A DNA stretch of 6,806 bases from CAZZDA01 sp964652585 (GTDB lineage: Bacteria > Patescibacteriota > Patescibacteriia > UBA1544): assembly GCA_964652585.1 (NCBI GenBank), contig CAZZDA010000051.1, positions 1 to 6,806 of the forward strand. Reading direction: 5' to 3'. The notes below the pieces were generated by a model. It searched no databases and was not told the DNA's origin. It saw only the letters and a program-made list of their open reading frames with translations. Made by a program: the position numbers and the translations under genes. Of this stretch, positions 1-5,861 are shown piece by piece (the stretch's first letter is position 1; each line of letters begins with the position of its first letter).

Positions 1-14
1 GCGCACAGTTTGGT

Positions 15-188
15 TCAGAACGATTGTTGGTAGTAGGTATCCTCAATATCGTAGGTAAGAGGTGTGGGCGATGAGCTGCCGTATTTCTTGTGGACAGTGT
101 GATGGACATCGAGAAATCCGAGAGCGCCGAGAAACAAAATAACACCAATAACTATCAATGTCCACTTATTACGTTGACAGAAGTTCAT
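15..188 (-). CDS. Small single-pass membrane protein, 57 aa, unknown function
   Basis: This complete short reading frame has 57 codons plus TGA. It starts at ATG 188 behind AAAGGGGGT, the clearest ribosome binding site in the window, about 7 bases upstream. The protein begins MNFCQRNKW, followed by a hydrophobic segment at about residues 10-26 (TLIVIGVILFLGALGFL). A polar tail follows, rich in His, Ser, Pro and Tyr (DVHHTVHKKY ... TYYQQSF). The basic N-terminus suggests N-in topology with a roughly 30-residue external tail. It lies 41 bp downstream of lspA on the same strand, so it is probably the last visible gene of the dksA-like/lspA operon. There is no lipobox cysteine, so nothing suggests it is an LspA substrate. 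I do not recognise a family. The start signal and clean membrane segment make it likely to be a real gene. Confidence 0.65.
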   Translation of the reverse strand: MNFCQRNKWTLIVIGVILFLGALGFLDVHHTVHKKYGSSSPTPLTYDIEDTYYQQSF

Positions 189-229
189 GAGATACCCCCT
201 TTATGATAAATCACGCTATGTTGGAAAGA

Positions 230-673
230 TCAGGCGACTTTTTGTTTTGTAAGAAATAAATTATATCCTATAAGCGCAACACCTGTCAATATCCATATAT
301 CAGCAAGGTTAAATATCGTAAAGCCATGAAGATGAATAATATCTCTGATACCGCCGAATAGTATTTTATCAATAACATTACTTGCTCCGCCGGCACTTAC
401 ACAAACGATACCCAAACGGAAGTATGGATTTTTATTGCCCTTCCATAGATGGAAAAGAAAAAACGCAATGCCGATAATGAGTGTATACTGCAGCCACAAT
501 GGCAATAGTACGCCAAAAGCAATACCGGGATTAAGTGTATGTGCAAGTGAAGCAAAAGAAAAGAAAAGCATGTACTCTCCCGGTGCTATAGCTGTGGTTA
601 TCGCTATTTTCGTTAACTGATCGCTGCACACCAAAACCACGAATAAACATAACCACCATCCTATATGTTTCAT
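230..673 (-). CDS. lspA: Lipoprotein signal peptidase (signal peptidase II)
   Basis: This is the aspartic membrane protease that cuts the signal peptide from prolipoproteins after diacylglyceryl modification of the lipobox cysteine. It acts in the cytoplasmic membrane. The 147-residue product has the usual family length and four hydrophobic segments (about residues 5-20, 36-57, 62-77 and 120-140, with the third conserved block between). Family motifs are visible: DQLTK at 18-22, LNPGIAFG at 47-54, GGASNVIDK at 95-103, GGIRDII at 107-113 and FNLAD at 121-125. By family knowledge the catalytic pair is D111 and D125, with N48, N99 and N122 also conserved. The usual Arg after the N-x-x-D motif is Lys103 here. 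I chose ATG 673 because it sits 4 bases after the stop of the dksA-like gene, with GGAAG upstream, and gives the standard N-terminus. Coding upstream of it belongs to the neighbouring gene in another frame. The spacing suggests translational coupling. Confidence 0.95.
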   Translation of the reverse strand: MKHIGWWLCLFVVLVCSDQLTKIAITTAIAPGEYMLFFSFASLAHTLNPGIAFGVLLPLWLQYTLIIGIAFFLFHLWKGNKNPYFRLGIVCVSAGGASNVIDKILFGGIRDIIHLHGFTIFNLADIWILTGVALIGYNLFLTKQKVA

Positions 674-677
674 GTAT

Positions 678-1025
678 TTACACTTCCGCAATGGTTGCCG
701 CTTCAGGCATGACGGTGAGCCGTTCTTTTGGAATAGGCTTGCCGGTAACCGTACAGGTGCCATATGTACCTTGTTCAATACGTTCTAAAGCAGCATTGAT
801 CAATTTGATAGACTCTTCAAAACGCTCTTCAAGAGCAATATTTTGCTCAAATTGTACTACCTCTTCGGCATTATCTTCTTCCTTGCTTCCGTAGTCGGGA
901 AAGAGAGGTGCAAAATTTGAAGCATCATGCGGGTCTTGTTTTGAGTGTGATACTAACGATTGTTCAATATCTTTTTTCTTTTCGAGTAGTTTCGCACGTT
1001 GTTGTTCAATAAATTGCTTATCCAT
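678..1025 (-). CDS. DksA/TraR-family protein with degenerate zinc finger
   Basis: The 115-residue product has the layout of the DksA/TraR family. An N-terminal helix (MDKQFIEQQRAKLLEKKKDIEQ) is followed by a linker, an acidic EEDNAEEV stretch at 49-56 and a second long helix through about residue 85. Then comes the family's C-terminal block YGTC...GKPIPKERL...PEAAT at 88-111. Relatives bind RNA polymerase through the secondary channel with the coiled-coil tip. Here D51 and A53 resemble the tip Asp and Ala, by inference only. The zinc finger is degenerate: only C91 of the usual four cysteines remains, and the other positions read T94, I112 and V115. Cysteine-poor DksA paralogues are known, so the protein may fold without zinc. 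No Shine-Dalgarno precedes ATG 1025. It is first in an operon with lspA, behind its own promoter (1086-1113). Confidence 0.88.
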   Translation of the reverse strand: MDKQFIEQQRAKLLEKKKDIEQSLVSHSKQDPHDASNFAPLFPDYGSKEEDNAEEVVQFEQNIALEERFEESIKLINAALERIEQGTYGTCTVTGKPIPKERLTVMPEAATIAEV

Positions 1026-1085
1026 AAAGACAGGAATTATGAATGAGGGATAAGGAATGAGAGAAAGATTACTTTCTGCTCATTC

Positions 1086-1113
1086 AGTATAGCAAAAGAG
1101 GATGTAAAAGCAA
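1086..1113 (-). promoter_or_regulatory. Putative sigma70-type promoter of the dksA-like/lspA operon
   Basis: On the minus strand there is an extended -10, TGCTATACT (hexamer at 1086-1091, TG at 1093-1094). A 16-bp spacer separates it from TTGCTT (1108-1113) at -35. It lies about 60 bp upstream of ATG 1025, just past the terminator of the upstream transcript. The -35 is weak and the -10 is good. Confidence 0.6.
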
Positions 1114-1115
1114 AT

Positions 1116-1160
1116 AAAAAAATCTCTAAACAACAAAGGGGCGCAATCTGCGCCCCTTTG
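1116..1160 (-). terminator. Strong intrinsic terminator of the 1492-1134 transcript
   Basis: A perfect 12-bp stem (1134-1145 with 1149-1160; CAAAGGGGCGCA / TGCGCCCCTTTG) closes a 3-nt loop. On the minus strand it is followed by TTGTTT and, 11 nt past the stem, a run of seven T (1122-1116). On the plus strand there is no T-run, so it acts right to left. The stem competes with an upstream sequence at 1175-1185 (reported separately). Confidence 0.85.
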
Positions 1161-1492
1161 ATATTAAATAGGCCGATTGCGCCCCAGAGCTCTTAACTCA
1201 CTTTATCACCGCACTTTGCAATGCAGTAGTAAAGATTTTGAGATCAAGAACTCGGAAGAGCTTTTTGCCGACTGGAAAAAGCTTGCCCCTCTACCGCTCT
1301 TATGGCCAACTGCAAGAAATATATTTTTGATCTTACAACCAACCCTTTACTTTTATTTTTATTTTTAGTGATTAGGCATAGGTCAGCAACTATACCTTTA
1401 CGAAAAGTAGAGGAGGGAACACTGCCTGTACTGGCTTATGCACCATTATAGGTAGTATTCCAGATGACTTTTTCCATAGGTGAAAAGAACGT
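1134..1492 (-). ncRNA. Candidate structured noncoding RNA, about 360 nt, family unknown
   Basis: This stretch lies between two minus-strand genes, has a near-consensus promoter on its right (1499-1527) and a strong terminator on its left. It has no credible reading frame. The predicted transcript contains local helices. One is an 8-bp hairpin at 1374-1397 that pairs fully only in minus-strand RNA, because one pair is G-U there and A-C on the other strand. Another is a perfect 8-bp hairpin at 1259-1283 (AGCUUUUU/AAAAAGCU, 9-nt loop). A 5-bp CUUGC/GCAAG helix encloses 1282-1316, and the terminator stem is at the 3' end. An A-rich, apparently unstructured linker covers about 1339-1369. Length fits tmRNA or RNase P RNA. 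I find no tRNA-like D-loop motif or CCA end for tmRNA, and no GAGGAAAGUC or ACAGAA core for RNase P. It could also be a long leader of the dksA-like operon if the terminator is regulated. Confidence 0.55.
1175..1185 (-). promoter_or_regulatory. Possible antiterminator segment pairing with the terminator
   Basis: The minus-strand sequence GGGGCGCAATC here is perfectly complementary, over 11 bases, to GATTGCGCCCC, which forms the loop and 3' arm of the terminator hairpin (1138-1148). Pairing would exclude the terminator stem and leave a 26-nt loop. No ligand-binding or T-box motif is recognised upstream, so a regulatory role is inference. Confidence 0.35.
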
Positions 1493-1498
1493 ACATAT

Positions 1499-1527
1499 AG
1501 TATAGCATAGAACGAGACATTTTTCAA
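1499..1527 (-). promoter_or_regulatory. Strong sigma70-type promoter for the noncoding RNA
   Basis: On the minus strand TTGAAA (1522-1527) and TATACT (1499-1504) are separated by exactly 17 bp, with a TG extension at 1506-1507 giving TGCTATACT. Each hexamer differs from consensus at one position. A start near 1492 is expected. No gene with a start codon follows, which supports a noncoding transcript. Confidence 0.7.
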
Positions 1528-1552
1528 TGTATAAGGAACTTGGTGACAACTA

Positions 1553-1572
1553 ATTTGCTAACATTAGCAAAT
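1553..1572. promoter_or_regulatory. 20-bp palindrome, operator-like, copy 1
   Basis: ATTTGCTAACATTAGCAAAT has perfect 9-bp arms around a 2-bp centre. It overlaps the -35 and spacer of the possible plus-strand promoter at 1555-1582 and lies about 26 bp upstream of the minus-strand RNA promoter. A dimeric helix-turn-helix regulator is the usual ligand of such a site, but none is encoded in the window. Confidence 0.55.
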
Positions 1573-1582
1573 AATTTATAAT
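1555..1582 (+). promoter_or_regulatory. Possible plus-strand promoter within the palindromic site
   Basis: TTGCTA (1555-1560), a 16-bp spacer and a perfect TATAAT (1577-1582) read rightwards. A transcript from about 1589 would run antisense to the 3' end of the 1661-2995 gene, and no plus-strand gene follows. It could be an antisense or origin-associated transcript, or the AT-rich match could be fortuitous. Confidence 0.35.
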
Positions 1583-1615
1583 ACAAGATCCTGAATAGAA
1601 CAGGTAGTGTCTGAG

Positions 1616-1763
1616 TTATACACAGGCTTTATGTACAAAATAGGAGATATATACTTTCCACTAAGGAGTTATGCACAAAGAAAAACTACTTTTTGCTAAT
1701 ATTAGCGTAAAATATTTATATTCTTGTGGGAATAGTGTGGATAATAGTGGAAAGATATCCACA
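1616..1763. other. Cluster of DnaA-box-like 9-mers
   Basis: There are three perfect matches to TTATNCACA: TTATACACA at 1616-1624 (+), TTATGCACA at 1669-1677 (+) and TTATCCACA at 1736-1744 (-). Two one-mismatch copies are at 1629-1637 (TTATGTACA) and 1755-1763 (ATATCCACA). AT-rich stretches flank them (1570-1583 and 1708-1724). All but two lie in the last codons of the 1661-2995 gene, so coding may explain part of the pattern. No dnaA, dnaN or rpmH is nearby. Confidence 0.35.
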
Positions 1764-2995
1764 ACTTTGTGGAGAGAGACATAAGCAAAAGGCAAAGAAA
1801 ACGATGGTTTTGGACAAGAGCTATTCATAAATGGTGATTGTGCACTTATTGTGGTGCTAGAAAATGAGGACAACGTTGTCCAGTCATCATGTGAAGAGAG
1901 GGTGATAATTGATGAAGAATTTTCTCTACTTGAGAGTGAAATGACAGTACTTGAAGCTGTTTGCTCTCTAGTCAGAGGAAAATCGTCGGTTGATGCAATA
2001 GTGAAAGTAGCGTTGGTTCCGTCGGGAAGAGTTGGTGTGCTGTGTCGTGCAAATGTGTTTGCGAGGCGATATTGCAAATCTCTTATATAACGCTCATAGA
2101 GTTCGTGAGGAATGCTGTTTGATGGAAGTGTAAGAGAAAAAAGAGTATGAAGTGGTAAGTGCAGTATACTCTCAGAGTGTATGCGCGTAAGAAGCGAATT
2201 GTTTGTAGAGGATCCAAGTGCAAGAAGAAATGGCGGTAGAGTTGTTGCGGTATCGGTGGTAAGAGATAAAGGATTAAACAATACCAAAGACGCATCAAGA
2301 GGAATGCGTGTTTGTAGGTGCTGTACTTGTTCTTGTATATGATTTTGTTGCGGTAAAGGGGTGTTTTTCGGCTTGGACATCTTGAGGGTAAGGTAGATAG
2401 CTGAGGATCTTAATTCTCCTTTAAAGGAGAGTGGAGGTATATGTGTTATTGCTGCGGCAAGAGTTGTATCGTTCAAGCTTGTTACAAGTAGTGATGGATA
2501 GAGTGATCCAGTAAATACGGTAGATTTTTTTCTTTTGCGTAGCGTGAGATACTTTTGTTGCAAAGATGGCGCGTGATCATGGTACCAGGTAAGTGCATCG
2601 TTGCTTGTACCAAGTACCACAAAATGTTGCGTCACAAAAGATGGGTGCGGCATGTCTTGTACCGCAGAAAATAGCTGCTTCTTTGTATTGGTTTTCGGTG
2701 CGATAAAAAGAAGTAGGGAGGTATCGGGGGTATACACAAAAGCTACTTCATGAGATTCTTGTATAATTGTCTCTGTTGTCGAAAAACCAGCATTCTTCAT
2801 TAAATGATGTACAAGAGAGCGAGTTTCTTTATGGGTTGTGTCAATAATAAGTGTTGCGGGGGCACTGCGTGGTATGTGCGGTGCGAGCAGTGTTGTGGTG
2901 TGAGATTGTATAAAAAATATGCCGGCAAGTATAAGTACACAGCAAAAAAGAGCAAAAATGATCTTTCGTAGGAAATGATAAGAGTAAGTATACAT
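1661..2995 (-). CDS. Membrane-anchored extracytoplasmic protein of unknown function, 444 aa
   Basis: I do not recognise this protein with confidence. Residues 1-11 are polar with R10 and K11. Residues 12-29 form a hydrophobic segment (IIFALFCCVLILAGIFFI), best read as an uncleaved signal anchor. The remaining roughly 410 residues are hydrophilic, unusually rich in Ser and Thr, with many His and Pro and no further clear membrane span, so the bulk should face outside. No lipobox fits the cysteines at 18-19. Its layout, a membrane anchor followed by repeated beta-like units and a C-terminal block (YVSLHKVVDIFPLL...YFTLILAKSSFSLCI), recalls DUF3352-type proteins, but that is a weak guess. ATG 2995 is the only ATG near the N-terminus and lies about 5 bases from a predicted transcription start, so the mRNA may be leaderless. 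It stands alone between terminators, and its last codons overlap the DnaA-box-like cluster. Confidence 0.8.
   Translation of the reverse strand: MYTYSYHFLRKIIFALFCCVLILAGIFFIQSHTTTLLAPHIPRSAPATLIIDTTHKETRSLVHHLMKNAGFSTTETIIQESHEVAFVYTPDTSLLLFIAPKTNTKKQLFSAVQDMPHPSFVTQHFVVLGTSNDALTWYHDHAPSLQQKYLTLRKRKKSTVFTGSLYPSLLVTSLNDTTLAAAITHIPPLSFKGELRSSAIYLTLKMSKPKNTPLPQQNHIQEQVQHLQTRIPLDASLVLFNPLSLTTDTATTLPPFLLALGSSTNNSLLTRIHSESILHLPLHTLFSLTLPSNSIPHELYERYIRDLQYRLANTFARHSTPTLPDGTNATFTIASTDDFPLTREQTASSTVISLSSRENSSSIITLSSHDDWTTLSSFSSTTISAQSPFMNSSCPKPSFSLPFAYVSLHKVVDIFPLLSTLFPQEYKYFTLILAKSSFSLCITP
1695..1706. promoter_or_regulatory. Second copy of the palindromic site
   Basis: GCTAATATTAGC is a perfect 12-bp palindrome. 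With its left flank, TTTGCTAATATTAGC (1692-1706) matches copy 1 (1554-1568) at 14 of 15 positions, 138 bp away. It lies inside the C-terminal codons of the 1661-2995 gene. Flanking bases on the right are not palindromic. Confidence 0.45.
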
Positions 2996-3006
2996 AATAT
3001 TTAGAG

Positions 3007-3034
3007 ACTATATCACAACTTTTGTACATGCAAA
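3007..3034 (-). promoter_or_regulatory. Possible promoter of the 444-aa membrane protein gene
   Basis: On the minus strand an extended -10, TGATATAGT (hexamer 3007-3012), lies 16 bp from TTTGCA (3029-3034). The -35 overlaps the tail of the pnp terminator. The predicted start is about 5 bases before ATG 2995, leaving no room for a Shine-Dalgarno site, so translation would be nearly leaderless. Confidence 0.4.
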
Positions 3035-3062
3035 ACCCCGCACCTTCTATGGCGCGGGGTTT
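3033..3062 (-). terminator. Intrinsic terminator of the rpsO-NYN-pnp operon
   Basis: A 12-position stem (3033-3044 with 3051-3062) has one A/C mismatch and a 6-nt loop. Its core is AAACCCCGC/GCGGGGTTT. On the minus strand it ends GGGGTTTTGC, a short T-run, about 20 bases after the pnp stop codon. The plus strand also ends in TTT, so weak bidirectional action is possible. Confidence 0.8.
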
Positions 3063-3081
3063 ATCTGGATTATAGAGAGAA

Positions 3082-5334
3082 TTAGTAGCGTCCTCCACGA
3101 CGATCGTTAAAGCGTCGTGGCTGTTGTCTGCGATCTCCTCCTGTGCGACTACCTCTGTTGCCGCCGCTGTCTCTTTCAGGACGATCTTGGTGATCTGCCG
3201 GTTTTTCCAACAAAGCTTTTCTTGAAAGATTGATGCGTCCTTGATCATCAATTTCCAATACCTTTACTGTAATATTATCGCCAACCTTTACGACATCTTC
3301 AACGGATGGTACATGCTGCCAGTCAAGCTCGGAAATATGTACCAACCCTTCTTGTCCGGGTAGTACTTCGACAAAAGCACCAAAGTTCATAATACGTGTT
3401 ACCGTACCCTCAAAAGTTTCTCCAGGCTTTGCTTCTCGAGTTAAATTGTTGACCCACTCAAGCGCTTTTTGCGCATTTTCCGCATTGGTGCCGGTAATCA
3501 TGACCAGACCGTCTTTCTCAATATCAATTTGTACACCAAGTGTATCAATAATTTCGTTGATGATCTTTCCGCCGGGACCAATAACATTGCGAATCTTATC
3601 AGGATCAATGCGTAGAGTGATAATGCGAGGTGCGTATGGAGATAGATCGGCTCTAGGCTCTGCTAATGCGCTTGCGAGATTTTGAAGCACTTCTTTTCGC
3701 GCGTCAATTCCTTGGGTCAGCGCTTGTTCCACTACGCGGAGAGGTAGTCCGCTTGTTTTGGTATCCATTTGTATTGCCGTTACACCTTCTGTAGTGCCGG
3801 CTATTTTAAAATCCATACCGCCTTTCCCATCTTCAAGATCTTGTAGGTCCGTCAAAACGGTGAATTCATCCCTTTCTTCACGTGAAGCAGTGCCCATAGC
3901 AATACCGGCAACTGGCCGTTTAAGAGGTACGCCAGCATCCATGAGTGCGAGTGTAGAACCACATACGGAAGCCATAGAAGACGAGCCATTGGAACCAAGT
4001 GTTTCCGAAACTACGCGAATGGTATAAGGGAAAGCTTCTTTGTCAGGCAGTACGGGTATCAATGCTTTTTCAGCGAGTGCGCCATGACCAATATCACGAC
4101 GTCCCGGTCCGCGTAAGGGCTTTACCTCGCCTACAGAAAACCCGGGAAAATTATAGTGGTGCATATAACGTTTCTTCCCGTTGCTTTCCATGCTTTCAGT
4201 AATTTGTTCATCTCCCGGAGAACCAAGTGTTATGACAGACAGAATCTGTGTCTCGCCGCGAGAGAAGAGACCGGAGCCATGTGTTCGCGGCAAAAGACCA
4301 ACTTCTGATACGAGTGTGCGAATATCGGTAAGCTTTCGTCCATCTACACGTTTTTTATCTTCGATAATTGCTCGCGTAATCTCTGTTTCTACTGCGCTCC
4401 ATACTGCTTCTAGCGCTTTCTTTCTTTTTTCTTTACCGACCTGTTTCTCTTGGAGATGCGCATCTAACTTCTCTTTGAGTTGGGTAATTGCTTCCTTGCG
4501 AGATGCTTTGGTCGTATGCGCGGTATCAAAGAGATGAGTAGTAAGATGCTTACCCAAGAATTCTTTTGTCAGCTGCAGATAGGTCTCATCTGCATCCTCT
4601 TCCCCATCTTCTTCAATAGCCGTTTGCGGTTCAACCATTTTTTCTTGACCAATATCTTTTTGTATGGTCTCAAGAAGTTTTTGCACGGGAGACATGTGCT
4701 TCGTGCCATAGACAAATGCATCGTAGACGATGTTTTCCGGTACTTCTTTAGCTCCTGCTTCAACCATAATGACCTTATCTTGGTAATTGGCAAAAATGAG
4801 GTCAAGCTTACTTTTTTCACGTGCTTCAAATGTTGGATTGATAACCCACTCATCGTCAATGCGTCCAACGCGAATGCCGGCGATCGGTCCAGTCCAAGGG
4901 ATATTAGAGACGGTAAGCGCGCAAGATGCCGCAATAAGTGCGGGAATATCAGAATCGTTTTCCTTATCAACAGAGAGTACGGTAAGAACAACCTGTACAT
5001 CGTTCATGAGCCATGAGGGAAAAAGTGGTCGTACCGCGCGGTCTATCATGCGCGAAGTCAAAATTGCTTCATCTGTCGGACGCCCTTCTCTCTTAATAAA
5101 GCGTGAACCCTTAATTTTTCCTGCAGCGTAGAGCTTTTCTTCATAATCCACAGAAAGCGGGAAATAGCCGAGACCTTCTCGGAGCGTATTGTTGATAACG
5201 GCAGTTGCCAAAACAACAGTGTCGCCATACTGTACCGTGCAGCTTGCATTTGCCTGTAGGGCGAATTTACCAAAAGAAATGGTGAGTTTTCGTCCTCCCC
5301 ATTCAATATCGTATGTTTTATTAGAATGTGTCAT
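3082..5334 (-). CDS. pnp: Polynucleotide phosphorylase (polyribonucleotide nucleotidyltransferase)
   Basis: This is the 3'-5' phosphorolytic exoribonuclease of mRNA decay, a ring-shaped trimer. The 750 residues follow the family order: first RNase PH-like domain (about 10-145), helical linker (about 220-325), second catalytic RNase PH domain (about 326-560), KH (about 568-628) and S1 (about 637-707). Phosphate-site motifs are FSRGETQ at 357-363, GPGRRDIGHG at 409-418 and SNGSSSMAS at 448-456. The metal ligands D486, D492 and K494 of the E. coli enzyme correspond to D502, D508 and K510 (MDFK). The KH loop is GPGG at 586-589. It is about 40 residues longer than E. coli PNPase, through an acidic insert in the linker (EEDGEEDADE, 241-250) and an Arg/Gly-rich C-terminal tail (about 716-750). 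ATG 5334 starts 4 bases after the upstream stop and only weak AAGAAG precedes it, so translational coupling is likely. Confidence 0.97.
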   Translation of the reverse strand: MTHSNKTYDIEWGGRKLTISFGKFALQANASCTVQYGDTVVLATAVINNTLREGLGYFPLSVDYEEKLYAAGKIKGSRFIKREGRPTDEAILTSRMIDRAVRPLFPSWLMNDVQVVLTVLSVDKENDSDIPALIAASCALTVSNIPWTGPIAGIRVGRIDDEWVINPTFEAREKSKLDLIFANYQDKVIMVEAGAKEVPENIVYDAFVYGTKHMSPVQKLLETIQKDIGQEKMVEPQTAIEEDGEEDADETYLQLTKEFLGKHLTTHLFDTAHTTKASRKEAITQLKEKLDAHLQEKQVGKEKRKKALEAVWSAVETEITRAIIEDKKRVDGRKLTDIRTLVSEVGLLPRTHGSGLFSRGETQILSVITLGSPGDEQITESMESNGKKRYMHHYNFPGFSVGEVKPLRGPGRRDIGHGALAEKALIPVLPDKEAFPYTIRVVSETLGSNGSSSMASVCGSTLALMDAGVPLKRPVAGIAMGTASREERDEFTVLTDLQDLEDGKGGMDFKIAGTTEGVTAIQMDTKTSGLPLRVVEQALTQGIDARKEVLQNLASALAEPRADLSPYAPRIITLRIDPDKIRNVIGPGGKIINEIIDTLGVQIDIEKDGLVMITGTNAENAQKALEWVNNLTREAKPGETFEGTVTRIMNFGAFVEVLPGQEGLVHISELDWQHVPSVEDVVKVGDNITVKVLEIDDQGRINLSRKALLEKPADHQDRPERDSGGNRGSRTGGDRRQQPRRFNDRRGGRY

Positions 5335-5338
5335 ATGT

Positions 5339-5845
5339 TTAGTGCTTCTTTAAAAGAAATCTTTTTTTATCTTGACTTAAATCAATATAATCGTCTGCCA
5401 CTTCCATTAAGCGGGACGAGGTTGTTTCACCAAAAGCGATAACCTCCGCCAAACATCCTTTGTTGTGCTGTAGATAATTGACGAGCGGTATAAAATCACC
5501 ATCTCCGGTTACGATAATGACTACATCAAGCTTGTCAGCCATTTTAATGGCATCAACCGCGATGCCTACATCCCAGTCGGCTTTCTTGCTTCCTCCCGCG
5601 AAGATCTGTAGATCTTTCATTTTCACTTCGAATCCTTGCTTGAAGAGCGCGTCAAAAAAAGATTCCTCTTCCACGGAATCGGACTTGATGACATATGCTA
5701 AAGCCCGTATAAGCTTACGATCAGCGGTAGCAGCTTCCAATATCTCTTTGAAATTAACGTTGGAGCCGTAGAGGTTTTTTGCCGAGTGGTACATATTTTG
5801 TACGTCAACAAATATACCTACGCGTTGTTCTTTATGTTTAATCAT
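5339..5845 (-). CDS. NYN/LabA-type (DUF88) putative ribonuclease
   Basis: The 168-residue product is almost entirely one NYN domain, a PIN-like fold whose members are metal-dependent ribonucleases or RNA-binding relatives. Visible motifs are RVGIFVDVQNMYHSAK at 8-23, with the first acidic residue D14 and N17; KKADWDVGIAVDAI at 87-100, with D90, D92 and D98; and VIIVTGDGDFIPLV at 109-122, with D115 and D117. The usual acidic cluster is therefore intact and activity is plausible. The gene lies between rpsO and pnp, 16 bases after one and 4 before the other, which suggests a role in RNA processing or decay. I chose ATG 5845 because the conserved first strand starts right after it and it avoids overlap with rpsO. 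An in-frame ATG at 5890 and one further upstream would overlap rpsO codons. No Shine-Dalgarno precedes 5845, so the start is uncertain. Confidence 0.9.
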   Translation of the reverse strand: MIKHKEQRVGIFVDVQNMYHSAKNLYGSNVNFKEILEAATADRKLIRALAYVIKSDSVEEESFFDALFKQGFEVKMKDLQIFAGGSKKADWDVGIAVDAIKMADKLDVVIIVTGDGDFIPLVNYLQHNKGCLAEVIAFGETTSSRLMEVADDYIDLSQDKKRFLLKKH

Positions 5846-5861
5846 AGGGAAGAATATATAT

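Noticed and set aside
674..778. Upstream extension of LspA by 35 residues.
   Set aside because: It overlaps the dksA-like gene in another frame and adds a polar stretch before the first membrane span that LspA proteins lack.
1177..1368. Plus-strand 63-codon frame.
   Set aside because: It lacks an ATG start and a ribosome binding site, ends in a low-complexity Tyr/Phe run, and lies antisense to the better-supported RNA transcript.
1134..1492. tmRNA as the identity of the left noncoding RNA.
   Set aside because: There is no tRNA-like 5' end with a GG..UCGAC D-loop, no encoded CCA before the terminator and no tag frame ending in Ala-Ala.
2841..3251. Minus-strand 136-codon frame across the pnp 3' end.
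   Set aside because: It runs through pnp in another frame, the terminator hairpin and the start of the next gene; the composition is not protein-like.
4480..5016. Plus-strand 178-codon frame, and other long frames inside pnp on both strands.
   Set aside because: They are antisense or out-of-frame shadows of pnp, whose domains and motifs are intact throughout.
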